NCBI GenBank assembly: GCA_013349695.1
Contig: DUZD01000041.1
Span: 1 to 14,674, forward strand
Direction of reading: 5' to 3'
Source of the DNA: Rhodospirillaceae bacterium
GTDB lineage: Bacteria; Pseudomonadota; Alphaproteobacteria; Rhodospirillales; 2-02-FULL-58-16
Length of the DNA stretch: 14,674 bases
The stretch's first letter is position 1. Each line of letters begins with the position of its first letter. Shown here piece after piece: positions 1 through 7,272 of this stretch. A program made the position numbers and the translations under genes. The notes beneath the pieces were generated by a model. It was not told the DNA's origin. It saw only the letters and a list, made by a program, of their open reading frames with translations, and made no database searches.

Positions 1-1
1 C

Positions 2-637
2 ATCGGCATCGCGCCGATCAAGTCGATGATGCACCATTTGCAGGCCACCAATGGTGAGTTCCTGACCTACTATTGCACGAAATCATATGAAGACTCGGCC
101 TTCAAGGACGAGTTCGCCCCTCTCGTCAAAGAAGGCAAGCTGATTTATCATCACGACGGCGGCGATCCGGTAATGGGCCTGGATCTCAAGGAGGTCCTGA
201 GGGAATACAAGCCCGGCACCCATCTTTACTGTTGCGGCTCTCCGCTTCTTATGAGGGTGGCGAAAAGGACCTCTTCCCATTGGCCGGAAGGAACGGTTCA
301 TTTCGAGCATTTCGACCAGGCGCCCGGGCCCATGCCCGCCGATGAAAAGATCGGGGCTTCCGAATACGACATCGGCGTCGGCTTCCAGATCAAGATCGCC
401 AGCACCGGCAATGTCTATGAGGTTCCCCTGGACAAATCCATCCTTGATGTCCTGAAAGAGAACGGATTCCCGACGGCAGAGTCTTGCAAATCCGGTATGT
501 GTGGCACCTGCAAGACCCGTTATCTGGAAGGTCAGCCCGACCACAGGGGCGTCGCCCTGAGCGAGGAAGAAAAGTCCCGCTTCGTGTCGACCTGTGTTTC
601 CCGTTCGAAATCTCCGATGCTTGTCCTTGGCCTGTAA
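2..637 (+). CDS. PDR/VanB-type flavin and 2Fe-2S oxidoreductase, C-terminal part (5' end outside window)
   Basis: The gene runs in from the left edge; 211 codons are visible. The first residues, IGIAPIKS, fit the NAD(P)-binding motif that ends the reductase domain's glycine-rich turn. YCCGSPLLM and FEHF follow, as expected for the rest of the nucleotide-binding domain. The last ~85 residues are a plant-type ferredoxin domain with the cluster motif C-x4-C-x2-C (first Cys codon at 485, motif ESCKSGMCGTCK) and a distal Cys about 28 residues later (VSTCVSR). FMN/FAD, NAD and then a C-terminal 2Fe-2S domain is the order of phthalate dioxygenase reductase and vanillate demethylase reductase, which pass electrons from NAD(P)H to a Rieske oxygenase. 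The flavin domain and the partner oxygenase are not in view, so the substrate cannot be named. Family call is strong, specific role unknown. Confidence 0.88.
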   Translation: MGIAPIKSMMHHLQATNGEFLTYYCTKSYEDSAFKDEFAPLVKEGKLIYHHDGGDPVMGLDLKEVLREYKPGTHLYCCGSPLLMRVAKRTSSHWPEGTVHFEHFDQAPGPMPADEKIGASEYDIGVGFQIKIASTGNVYEVPLDKSILDVLKENGFPTAESCKSGMCGTCKTRYLEGQPDHRGVALSEEEKSRFVSTCVSRSKSPMLVLGL

Positions 638-665
638 CGCCGGCTGGATCCGATCTCCGCGGCGC

Positions 666-705
666 ATGAAACCGGCTTTTTTCGGTTCATCCGGGAATTC
701 CGGAT
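666..705. terminator. Possible bidirectional terminator between convergent genes
   Basis: Two adjacent hairpins lie in the 96-nt gap between the reductase stop (637) and the DUF192 stop (734). The first pairs 666-674 with 683-690 (one bulged A) around a T-rich loop. The second is a perfect 6-bp stem, ATCCGG (689-694) and CCGGAT (700-705), with loop GAATT. They share two bases, so only one can form fully at a time. No clean T-run follows either one, so factor-independent termination is only an inference from the convergent layout. Confidence 0.3.
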
Positions 706-733
706 CGGCGGCGTTCAAGCGGCGGGGACAGGC

Positions 734-1237
734 CTATCTACCGGCCGGTCCGAAGAAAGGGTGTATGACCCTGTTCCCCGGCAGGATTCCCAGCCGCGCC
801 ACGGTCCCGGCATTGACCTCCAACACCGCCCGCGCCGGCCAGTCGGAACGGATCTTGGCCGGAGATAAAGGCACGGTTCGCTGGACGATGTTGATAATGC
901 GGCCGTCGGCGCCGATGAAAATCATATCGAGCGGTAAAAAAGTATTTTTCATCCACATGACGGCCAGCCGCGGAGGCTGGTAATCGAACAGCATCCCGGC
1001 GTTCGGCGCCAGACGGTGCCGCCCTTGCAGTCCCTGCATCTTTTGCTCCCAGGTCCGTGCCAATTCGACGGTAAAGACAAAACGTCCCCTGGCTGTCTCG
1101 ACGGTCAACTCGGACGTCTCGAAAGGCGCGAGCGGGGCGGCCCCGACGCCGAAAACAACCGCCGTTGCAACCACCGCCGCCATCATCGGTATGTTCCCCG
1201 CAAAACGGTGTTTTACCGTAATTTTGTGCATTTCCAT
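734..1237 (-). CDS. DUF192 family exported protein
   Basis: The 167-residue protein matches the DUF192 family: an N-terminal hydrophobic segment, then a compact domain with M(K)GLQGR..L..N.GMLF, the MWMKNTFLPLDMIFI core and a VLEVNAG..A..GI end. These segments lie at about residues 72-160. The start at 1237 (ATGGAAATG) is chosen because AGGAAT lies about 6 nt upstream and because it places a signal-peptide-like stretch (HRFAGNIPMMAAVVATAVVFG) at the N-terminus. The frame stays open upstream to 1453, but that extension looks non-coding. DUF192 proteins are small, usually periplasmic or secreted, and have no agreed biochemical function. The gene faces the reductase tail to tail and is divergent from the antiporter operon; I see no functional link to either. 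Confidence 0.85.
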   Translation of the reverse strand: MEMHKITVKHRFAGNIPMMAAVVATAVVFGVGAAPLAPFETSELTVETARGRFVFTVELARTWEQKMQGLQGRHRLAPNAGMLFDYQPPRLAVMWMKNTFLPLDMIFIGADGRIINIVQRTVPLSPAKIRSDWPARAVLEVNAGTVARLGILPGNRVIHPFFGPAGR

Positions 1238-1575
1238 GCTGGAATTCCTACTTAGCGCCCATCCGGAGAAACCCACCGGCAGCGCCTTGTGGCCGGCAAA
1301 TCCTTTTCCGAGGATATGAAATGCCTTTATCCACATTCCAAGGGCACCATCGTTCAGGCCTTGTTTGCATAGCATGAACGGGCAGCGGATACCAATTGAG
1401 GATTGCTCGCATGGCATGGTTACAATTTCTCCGCCCCCGACAACTTTTTGCAAACAATTTTTTTTGCTGGCACAGGTTCCTTGACGAAACTATTCTCATG
1501 CCCCGGCAATACCCGCCAACGCGAATATTTCCGGCTCCCCGGACATGGGGTCCAGGGAGAGAGGGGAGACTGCTT
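1238..1575. other. Divergent intergenic region upstream of the antiporter operon
   Basis: This 338-nt stretch separates the divergent DUF192 and mrpE-like genes and should hold both promoters. A TTGACG box at 1481-1486 resembles a sigma-70 -35 element reading towards mrpE, but no good -10 sits at 16-18 nt. A T-rich tract lies at about 1444-1466. The mrpE frame is open through much of this region (ATG at 1498), but the encoded residues are unlike the MrpE family. I see no gene, repeat or convincing operator. Confidence 0.4.
1561..1569 (+). promoter_or_regulatory. Shine-Dalgarno site that favours a TTG start for mrpE
   Basis: GAGGGGAGA is a strong purine-rich ribosome-binding site whose GGGGAG core ends 7 nt before TTG 1576. 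The earlier ATG at 1498 has no comparable site upstream. This argues for the TTG start. Confidence 0.55.
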
Positions 1576-2079
1576 TTGCTGCACAGATTGAGTCTGGGGC
1601 TGGTTCTTTGCATTCTCTGGCTGCTGTTGTCTGGCTATTTTTCCTCGGCCCTGTTGCTCGGATTGGGATTGGCCTCGGCGGCCGCCGTCGTCTTCATCGC
1701 CCACCGCATGGACGTCATCGACCATGAAGGCCATCCCGTTCACCTGGGCTGGCGGGCCACTATTTACTTGCCTTGGCTGCTGGGGGAAATTGTCAAGGCC
1801 AACATCGATGTGGCGTGGCGCATCATTCAACCCTCAATGCCTATCCGTCCCAATATGCTGCGCGTCAAGGCCTCGCAGAAAAGCGAGTTGGGCAATGTCA
1901 TCTATGCAAACTCGATCACGCTGACGCCGGGAACGGTGACCGTGGAACTTGAAGACGGCCTGCTCGGCGTCCATGCGATCACCGCCGAGGCCGCCGAAGA
2001 GGTGCTAAGCGGCGAAATGGACCGCCGGGTCACCGCCATGGAGGGGCACGTGGAAACAGCCGGAAAAAAGGTCGAGTGA
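1576..2079 (+). CDS. mnhE: Mrp/Mnh-type cation:proton antiporter subunit E (MbhA-like)
   Basis: From TTG 1576 the product is 167 residues, the usual MrpE length (about 160-170). It begins with a hydrophobic hairpin (LSLGLVLCILWLLLSGYF, then LLLGLGLASAAAVVFIAHRM) and a third hydrophobic stretch (ATIYLPWLLGEIVKANIDV). The hallmark soluble part is NVIYANSITLTPGTVTVELE, the family's 'ANSITLTPGT' motif, followed by a short cytoplasmic tail. MrpE is a small inner-membrane subunit needed for assembly and activity of the Mrp antiporter. The gene is first in the ten-gene operon; its stop TGA (2077-2079) overlaps the ATG of subunit F. The alternative start at ATG 1498 would add 26 proline- and arginine-rich residues not typical of the family and is not preferred. 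Confidence 0.9.
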   Translation: MLHRLSLGLVLCILWLLLSGYFSSALLLGLGLASAAAVVFIAHRMDVIDHEGHPVHLGWRATIYLPWLLGEIVKANIDVAWRIIQPSMPIRPNMLRVKASQKSELGNVIYANSITLTPGTVTVELEDGLLGVHAITAEAAEEVLSGEMDRRVTAMEGHVETAGKKVE

Positions 2080-2363
2080 TGTTTACCGCCGCCGCCGCCA
2101 TCCTCGTCACCATGGCGATCGCCCTGGTCCGGGCGCTCGCCGGTCCCACCGTCTTCGACCGCATCCTGGCGGTCAACAGCTTTGGCACCCTGACCATGCT
2201 CTTCATCGCCGTCTATGGGTTCTTGAGCGGCCGTCCGGAATTCCTGGACATTGCGCTGGTCTATGCGCTCATCAATTTCATCGGCACCATCGCCGTCACC
2301 AAATATGTCACCTTCAGCGACCTGGGCTACTCAGCCGACAAGGGCGGTTCGGGAGATCCGTGA
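2079..2363 (+). CDS. mnhF: Mrp/Mnh-type antiporter subunit F (MbhB-like)
   Basis: A 94-residue protein with three predicted transmembrane helices: residues about 1-18, 32-52 (the FGTLTMLFIAVYGFLSG region) and 58-80. The family motif is RALAGPTVFDRILAVNSFGT; the PT..DR.LA.N core is diagnostic of MrpF/MnhF. Subunit F is a small membrane subunit of the antiporter complex with no separate catalytic role known. The start is ATG 2079, in a TGATG overlap with the E stop; a GTG three bases earlier is also possible. The stop overlaps the start of subunit G in the same way, which points to translational coupling. Confidence 0.92.
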   Translation: MFTAAAAILVTMAIALVRALAGPTVFDRILAVNSFGTLTMLFIAVYGFLSGRPEFLDIALVYALINFIGTIAVTKYVTFSDLGYSADKGGSGDP

Positions 2364-2701
2364 TGGCGCTGATCGCCGACATTGTGAGCTGGATATGCCT
2401 GATCGCGGGCTCGCTGTTCGCCCTGATCGGCGCCATCGGCATCATCCGCTTGCCGGACGTCTTCACCCGAATGCACGGAGCCGGGATCATCGACACCATG
2501 GGCGCCGGGCTGATCCTGGTCGGCTTAATGGTCCAGGCCGGCCTCACCATGGTGACGGTGAAGCTGCTTCTCATCCTGCTGTTCCTCATGTTGACCAGTC
2601 CGACGACGACCCATGCCCTGGCGCGGGCGGCCCTGAACGGGGGCGTCAAACCCCTGTTGGACAAAAAGAACGACGGGGAAGACGAACCATCGAAGACCTG
2701 A
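2363..2701 (+). CDS. mnhG: Mrp/Mnh-type antiporter subunit G (MbhC-like)
   Basis: 112 residues with three hydrophobic helices and the MrpG signature: IGAIGIIRLPDVFTRMHGAG near residues 23-42, then DTMGAGLILVG, then LLLILLFLMLTSPTTTHALARAA. The RLPD.(Y/F)TR.H.A and T.P...HA.ARAA motifs are typical of MnhG. The polar C-terminal tail ends KNDGEDEPSKT. MrpG is a small membrane subunit of the multisubunit cation/proton antiporter. The start is ATG 2363 in a TGATG overlap with subunit F; GTG 2360 is the alternative. The last codons overlap the probable beginning of the DUF4040 gene in another frame. Confidence 0.92.
   Translation: MALIADIVSWICLIAGSLFALIGAIGIIRLPDVFTRMHGAGIIDTMGAGLILVGLMVQAGLTMVTVKLLLILLFLMLTSPTTTHALARAALNGGVKPLLDKKNDGEDEPSKT
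2675..2681 (+). promoter_or_regulatory. Shine-Dalgarno site supporting an ATC start for the DUF4040 gene
   Basis: GGGGAAG lies inside the 3' end of mnhG and ends 7 nt before ATC 2689. That is the expected spacing for initiation at a codon that otherwise would not be called a start. The first in-frame ATG (2725) would cut into the first membrane helix. Confidence 0.4.
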
Positions 2702-3252
2702 TCGACATTGCGCTACTGCTGTTCATGACGGTGACGGCTTTCGCCCTGGTGCGGCTACGCAACCTATTCGCCGTGGTCATGCTGTCGGGGATTTTCAGCT
2801 TGCTGGCGGCGGTGCTTTACGTGGTGCTGGATGCGGTGGACGTGGCCTTCACCGAGGCCGCCGTCGGCGCCGGCATCGCCACCGTGCTCATGCTGGGAAC
2901 CCTGGCGCTGACCACCGGCGTGGTCAAGGAGGCACCGCGAAAGCCCCTTGCCGCCCTGCTGATCGTATCATTGACCGGCGCGTTGCTGATCTTCGGCACC
3001 CTCGACATGCCGCCCTATGGAGACCCGAACGCCCCCATCCACCATCACGTGGCGCCGCGCTATATCGAGAAATCAGGCAGCGAGGTCGGCCCGCCCAACA
3101 TCGTCACCTCGGTACTGGCCAGTTACCGGGGCTATGACACTCTTGGCGAGGTGACGGTCATCTTCACCGCCGCCGCCGGCATTCTGATTCTTCTCGGCGG
3201 CCGCCGCCGGCCGGGGAAGAAACGCCGGACGGCAGGAAAAACCGGAGGTTAG
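2689..3252 (+). CDS. Fused MbhD/MbhE-like (DUF4040) antiporter subunit, equivalent to the MrpA C-terminus
   Basis: About 187 residues. The first half (to about residue 80) is an MbhD/DUF4040 domain: VRLRNLFAVVMLSGIFSLL, then the conserved DAVDVAFTEAAVGAG (Glu about 56), then TVLMLGTLAL. The second half is MbhE-like: a helix at about 88-104, a His-rich loop (PIHHHVAP) and the motif NIVTSVLASYRGYDTLGE (about 137-154), then a last helix and a basic tail. In Mrp these segments form the C-terminus of MrpA; in archaeal Mbh they are two proteins, MbhD and MbhE; here they are fused without the large MrpA body. Homology places the true N-terminus at about TIEDLIDIALLLF, where no ATG, GTG or TTG exists. 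ATC 2689 with GGGGAAG 7 nt upstream is the best start; CTG 2698 and ATG 2725 are alternatives. Confidence 0.82.
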   Translation: MEDLIDIALLLFMTVTAFALVRLRNLFAVVMLSGIFSLLAAVLYVVLDAVDVAFTEAAVGAGIATVLMLGTLALTTGVVKEAPRKPLAALLIVSLTGALLIFGTLDMPPYGDPNAPIHHHVAPRYIEKSGSEVGPPNIVTSVLASYRGYDTLGEVTVIFTAAAGILILLGGRRRPGKKRRTAGKTGG

Positions 3253-3255
3253 GCA

Positions 3256-3687
3256 ATGAAATCCAAACCGGTCTTGCGGGTCACGTCCAAGCTGTTGATC
3301 CCGGCCATCATGCTGTTCGCCCTCTATGTGCAGTTCCACGGCGATTTCGGCCCCGGCGGCGGCTTCCAGGCCGGAGTCATCTTCGCCAGCGCCTTCATCC
3401 TTTATGCCTTGATTTTCGATATCGATACCGCCCGCAAGGTGGTCCCGGCTTGGATGATGAGGGTGGGATTGGCCTCTGGCTTGCTGCTTTACGCCGGTGT
3501 CGGCGTGGTTGGACTACTGCTTGGCGGCAAGTATCTCGATTATTCGGTCTTGGCCGACAACCCTGTCATCGGCCAGCATTTGGGGATCACCCTGATCGAG
3601 TTCGGCGTCGGCGTCACCGTCGCCTCGGCGATGATTACCATTTTCTACCTATTCGCCGGCCAAGGCAGGCAGCCGGAGGACAGCTGA
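3256..3687 (+). CDS. mnhB: Mrp/Mnh-type antiporter subunit B (MbhF-like)
   Basis: 143 residues with about four membrane helices and the MnhB hallmark FHGDFGPGGGFQAGVIFASA near residues 28-47, the family's 'H....PGGGF..G' motif. The rest alternates hydrophobic helices (about 10-25, 38-55, 67-88, 112-135), with a GITLIEFGVGVTVASAM segment typical of the second half of MnhB. The subunit is an integral part of the antiporter's membrane arm next to subunit C. It starts at ATG 3256, three bases after the DUF4040 stop, and is followed after three bases by subunit C, so the genes are surely co-transcribed. Confidence 0.93.
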   Translation: MKSKPVLRVTSKLLIPAIMLFALYVQFHGDFGPGGGFQAGVIFASAFILYALIFDIDTARKVVPAWMMRVGLASGLLLYAGVGVVGLLLGGKYLDYSVLADNPVIGQHLGITLIEFGVGVTVASAMITIFYLFAGQGRQPEDS

Positions 3688-3690
3688 GTC

Positions 3691-4050
3691 ATGGAATTCC
3701 CCGGCCTCTTCAACTACTGGATCGCCGTCGTTTTGATGATGACCGGTTTTTACATCGTCATCGCCCAGGGCAATCTGATCAAAAAGGTGGTCGGACTCAA
3801 TATTTTCCAGGTCTCCGTGTTCGTGTTCTACATCTCGATGAGCAAGATCAAGGGCGGAACCGCGCCGATCCTGGATGAAGGCATCGAAATCTACACCAAC
3901 CCGCTGCCGCACGTGCTGATCCTCACCGCCATCGTCGTCGGCGTCGCCACCACGGCGCTGGCCCTGGCCCTGGTGGTGCGCATCCGTGATGCCTACGGCA
4001 CCATCGAGGAAGACGAAATCGGAAAGCTGGAGCAGGAGGAGGAGACGTGA
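3691..4050 (+). CDS. mnhC: Mrp/Mnh-type antiporter subunit C (NuoK/MbhG-like)
   Basis: 119 residues with three membrane helices in the NuoK arrangement: about 8-26, 32-50 and 70-95. The family features are GFYIVIAQGNLIKKVVGLNIFQ and NPLPHVLILTAIVVGVATTA (the 'P...ALVLTAIVI..A..A' motif). The C-terminal tail is acidic (IEEDEIGKLEQEEET). MrpC is homologous to NuoK of complex I and sits against the antiporter-type subunits in the proton pathway. The 3' end overlaps the GTG start of the next gene by 4 nt, and the acidic tail codons also provide that gene's GGAGGAGGAG ribosome-binding site. Confidence 0.93.
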   Translation: MEFPGLFNYWIAVVLMMTGFYIVIAQGNLIKKVVGLNIFQVSVFVFYISMSKIKGGTAPILDEGIEIYTNPLPHVLILTAIVVGVATTALALALVVRIRDAYGTIEEDEIGKLEQEEET

Positions 4051-5540
4051 TCTCCGGCCATCTGCCCGCCCTTCAGGTGGTGTTGCCGCTGATGGCGGCG
4101 CCGCTTTGCCTGCTGCTCAGGCACTCCACGGCGACATGGGGCTTGGCCCTTGCGACGACCTGGGGATCGCTGGCCATAGCCATCACGCTGCTCCTCCAAG
4201 TGCTCTCCACCGGACCCGTCTCATATGAGATGGGCGGCTGGGCGGCGCCGTGGGGCATCGAGTACCGGGTCGACATGGTCGGCGCCTTCGTTCTCGTCAT
4301 CGTCGCCGCCCTTGGCTCCCTGGTCATGCCCTTTGCCCGCTTGAGCGTCGCCCGCGAGGTCGCCGCCGACCGCGTTTATTTGTTTTACACCATGTATTTG
4401 CTGTGCCTGACCGGCCTGTTGGGCATGGCGATTACCGGGGATGTCTTCAACCTCTTCGTTTTCCTGGAGATTTCATCCTTGTCGTCTTATGTGCTGATCG
4501 GTTTTGGCGGCGACCGCCGGGCGTTGACGGCGGCTTTTCGCTATCTGGTCATGGGAACCATCGGCGCCACCTTCTACATCATCGGCGTCGGCATGATGTA
4601 CATGATGACCGGGACGCTGAACATGGCCGACCTCGCCACCTTGCTCCCCGCCGTCGCCGGCACCCGCACCATCCAGGCGGCGCTGGCTTTCCTGACCGTC
4701 GGGCTCAGCCTCAAGCTGGCTTTGTTTCCTTTGCACCTGTGGCTGCCCAATGCCTATACCCACGCACCTTCGGCGGTGACGGCCTTCCTGGCGGGAACGG
4801 CGACCAAGGTGGCGGTTTACGCCCTCATCCGCATCTATTTTACCATCTTCGGCGGCGTCGACGTCTTCGAAACCTTTTTCATCCGCGAGGTTCTGATGGG
4901 ATTGGCCCTCGTCGCCATGTTCGCCGCCTCGGCGGTCGCTGTCTTCCAGACCAACATCAAGCGCATGCTGGCCTATTCAAGCATCGCCCAGATTGGCTAT
5001 ATGGTTCTGGGGATCGGTTTCGCCACTGTCACCGGGCTCACCGGCGGCATCGTCCATCTCTTCAACCATGCCCTGATGAAGGGCGTCTTGTTCATGGCCA
5101 TGGGCTGCGTCTTTTGGAAATTGGGCTCCGTTCATATCCGTGACCTGGCCGGCCTGGGGCGGCGCATGCCGGTGACCATGGCGGCCTTCCTGGTCGGCGG
5201 CTTGAGTCTGATCGGCGTGCCGCTGACGGTCGGTTTCATCAGCAAGTGGATGCTCATCCAGGCGGCCCTCGAAAAAGGCTGGTGGCCCATCGCCGTACTG
5301 GTGCTGATCAGTTCGCTTTTGGCCGTTATCTACATCTGGCGCGTTGTCGAGGTCGCTTACTTCCGCCCCGTTGCCGCCGAACCGGGCGCCGAAAGCGCCA
5401 GCAAAATCGCCGAGGCGCCCCTTTCCATGCTTCTGCCGATGTGGGTACTCGCCGGCGCCTGCCTCTATTTCGGCATCGACGCCACGCGCACCCTGGAGGT
5501 CGCCGCCGCCGCCGCCATGCTGCTGGGAACCACCCCATGA
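4047..5540 (+). CDS. mnhD: Mrp/Mnh-type antiporter subunit D1 (NuoN/MbhH-like proton channel)
   Basis: A 497-residue polytopic protein of the proton-antiporter family (NuoL/M/N, MrpA/D). All expected charged residues are present: Glu141 in FNLFVFLEISSLSSYV (helix 5), Lys223 in SLKLALFPLHLWLPNAYTHAP, Lys254 in TATKVAVYAL and Lys345 in FNHALMKGVLFMAMG. These line the proton half-channels in complex I and Mrp structures, so the subunit is probably active in transport. The start is GTG 4047 in a GTGA overlap with the subunit C stop, with GGAGGAGGAG just upstream. Length is normal for MrpD. It is the first of three such subunits in the operon and the closest in context (after B and C) to canonical MrpD. 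Confidence 0.94.
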   Translation: MISGHLPALQVVLPLMAAPLCLLLRHSTATWGLALATTWGSLAIAITLLLQVLSTGPVSYEMGGWAAPWGIEYRVDMVGAFVLVIVAALGSLVMPFARLSVAREVAADRVYLFYTMYLLCLTGLLGMAITGDVFNLFVFLEISSLSSYVLIGFGGDRRALTAAFRYLVMGTIGATFYIIGVGMMYMMTGTLNMADLATLLPAVAGTRTIQAALAFLTVGLSLKLALFPLHLWLPNAYTHAPSAVTAFLAGTATKVAVYALIRIYFTIFGGVDVFETFFIREVLMGLALVAMFAASAVAVFQTNIKRMLAYSSIAQIGYMVLGIGFATVTGLTGGIVHLFNHALMKGVLFMAMGCVFWKLGSVHIRDLAGLGRRMPVTMAAFLVGGLSLIGVPLTVGFISKWMLIQAALEKGWWPIAVLVLISSLLAVIYIWRVVEVAYFRPVAAEPGAESASKIAEAPLSMLLPMWVLAGACLYFGIDATRTLEVAAAAAMLLGTTP

Positions 5541-7015
5541 GCCTCGAGGCGACGATCCTGCTGGCCCTGGCCGTGCCGCTCGCCGGCGCGGTGCTGATTC
5601 TGCTCGTCGGGCGGCATCCCAACTTGCGCGAAGCCGTGACCCTCGCCACCGCCGGAACTTTGTTTCTGCTGGTCGCCTCGCTGGTGCCGGCGGTGATGGC
5701 CGGCGGCCGGCCGGCGGCCGCCCTTGGCGAGATGCTGCCGGGTCTCGGCATTGCTTTCGTCGTCGAGCCTCTTGGCATGATGTTCGCCGCCGTCGCCAGT
5801 TTCCTGTGGATCGTCACTTCGATCTATTCCATCGGTTACATGCGCGGGCATGGCGAGCGCAACCAGACCCGGTTCTATGCTTTTTTCGCCATCGCCCTGG
5901 CCAGCGTCATGGGCGTCGCCTTCGCCGGCAACATGCTGACCCTTTTCATTTTCTACGAGGTGTTGACGATCTCGACCTTTCCCCTGGTTACCCATGCCGG
6001 GAGCGAGGAGGCGAAGCGCGCCGGTCGGGTCTATCTGGGTATTCTGCTCGGCACTTCCATCGGCTTACAGCTTTTCGCCATCATTTGGACCTGGACGATC
6101 ACCGGCACCCTGGATTTCACCGACGGCGGCATCCTCGAAGGCAAGGCGACGGGAGCGGTGACAGGCGTTCTGCTGGCGCTTTACATCTTCGGCATCGGCA
6201 AGGCGGCGCTGATGCCTTTCCACCGCTGGCTGCCGGCGGCGATGGTGGCGCCGACGCCGGTCAGCGCGCTCCTGCACGCGGTGGCCGTGGTCAAGGCCGG
6301 CGTTTTCACCGTTCTCAAGGTGACCATTTACATCTTCGGCGTCGATAACCTGGCGGAGCTGGGCAGCTCGGAATGGCTGCGCTACATGGCCGCCGCCACC
6401 ATCATCATCGCCTCGCTGGTCGCCATGACCAAGGACAACCTCAAGGCGCGGCTGGCCTATTCCACCATCAGCCAGCTTTCCTACATCGTGCTCGGCGCCA
6501 TGCTGGTCAATGCCTGGGGCATCATCGGCGGCGGCATGCACATCGCCATGCACGCCTTCGGCAAGATCACGCTGTTCTTCTGCGCCGGCGCCATCCTGGT
6601 CGCCAGCCACAAAACGGAGGTCAGCCAGATGCGGGGCCTCGGGCGGACCATGCCGGTTACCATGGCGGCATTTTTGATCGGTTCCTTGAGTATCATCGGC
6701 CTGCCTCCTTTCGGCGGGCTGTGGGGCAAATGGTTCCTGGCGCTGGGCGCCCTGGAGGCGGACAAGCTGGTCATGGTGGCGGTGCTGATGGTTTCCTCGC
6801 TCTTGAACGTGGCCTACCTGCTGCCCATCCCGTTCAGGGGATTCTTCGGCGATCCGCCCGCCAACCCCGGCGACGATCACGGCGCCGGCATCAAGGAGGC
6901 GCCTTGGCCCTGCCTGGTGGCGATCACGGTTACGTCGCTGGGATGCTTGGTGTTGTTTTTCTATCCCGACCCTGTTTACGACCTGCTCAAGCAAATCGTA
7001 ACGCCGCCGAGGTGA
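5537..7015 (+). CDS. Second antiporter-type subunit D2 (NuoL/NuoM-like proton channel)
   Basis: A 492-residue polytopic protein. It keeps the transport residues: Glu141 in LFIFYEVLTIS, Lys222 in GIGKAALMPFHRWLPAAMVAP, Lys253 in ALLHAVAVVKAGVF and Lys343 in AMHAFGKITLFF. The HAVAVVKAGVF helix and the SIYSIGYMRGH loop resemble NuoL and the N-terminal half of MrpA more than NuoN. It may therefore do the job of the missing MrpA body, which is inference. It starts at ATG 5537, in an ATGA overlap with the D1 stop. It ends just before the small 83-residue gene, whose ribosome-binding site overlaps its stop codon. Sequence and length show no damage. Confidence 0.92.
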   Translation: MSLEATILLALAVPLAGAVLILLVGRHPNLREAVTLATAGTLFLLVASLVPAVMAGGRPAAALGEMLPGLGIAFVVEPLGMMFAAVASFLWIVTSIYSIGYMRGHGERNQTRFYAFFAIALASVMGVAFAGNMLTLFIFYEVLTISTFPLVTHAGSEEAKRAGRVYLGILLGTSIGLQLFAIIWTWTITGTLDFTDGGILEGKATGAVTGVLLALYIFGIGKAALMPFHRWLPAAMVAPTPVSALLHAVAVVKAGVFTVLKVTIYIFGVDNLAELGSSEWLRYMAAATIIIASLVAMTKDNLKARLAYSTISQLSYIVLGAMLVNAWGIIGGGMHIAMHAFGKITLFFCAGAILVASHKTEVSQMRGLGRTMPVTMAAFLIGSLSIIGLPPFGGLWGKWFLALGALEADKLVMVAVLMVSSLLNVAYLLPIPFRGFFGDPPANPGDDHGAGIKEAPWPCLVAITVTSLGCLVLFFYPDPVYDLLKQIVTPPR

Positions 7016-7020
7016 GCCCC

Positions 7021-7272
7021 GTGAACGATAAAGAGAAACGCCACATCTTCGACAATCCGCGAAACGTCAAGCGGGTGATTCACATTATTTACGCCGTCTG
7101 CGCCCTGGTTTTCGCCAGCGAATTCTTCATCGACCGCCACGTCGATCACCCCTGGGAGATACTCTTCGGATTTTACGGCCTGTTCGGGTTCGTCGCCTTC
7201 GTCGTCCTGGTGCTGGCCGCCAAGGAGATGCGCAAGGCCCTGATGCGCAAGGAAGATTATTACGATGAATAG
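7021..7272 (+). CDS. Small two-helix membrane protein of the antiporter operon, family not recognised
   Basis: 83 residues from GTG 7021, with GAGGTGA (7009-7015) ending 5 nt upstream; GTG 7012 is a less likely alternative. The N-terminus is polar and basic (NDKEKRHIFDNPRNVKR). Two hydrophobic helices follow at about 18-37 (VIHIIYAVCALVFASEFF) and 47-68, linked by a short His/Asp-rich loop (IDRHVDHPWE). The C-terminus is highly charged (KEMRKALMRKEDYYDE). It is wedged between two antiporter-type genes and overlaps D3 by 8 nt, so it is almost certainly co-translated and probably a structural or regulatory subunit of the complex. It is not MrpC, F or G, all of which are already present. I do not recognise the family. 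Confidence 0.8.
   Translation: MNDKEKRHIFDNPRNVKRVIHIIYAVCALVFASEFFIDRHVDHPWEILFGFYGLFGFVAFVVLVLAAKEMRKALMRKEDYYDE

Noticed and set aside
1467..1486. A TGGCAC...TTGAC sequence resembling a sigma-54 promoter before mrpE
   Set aside because: The spacing between the GG and the downstream element is too long, and the -12 GC is absent.
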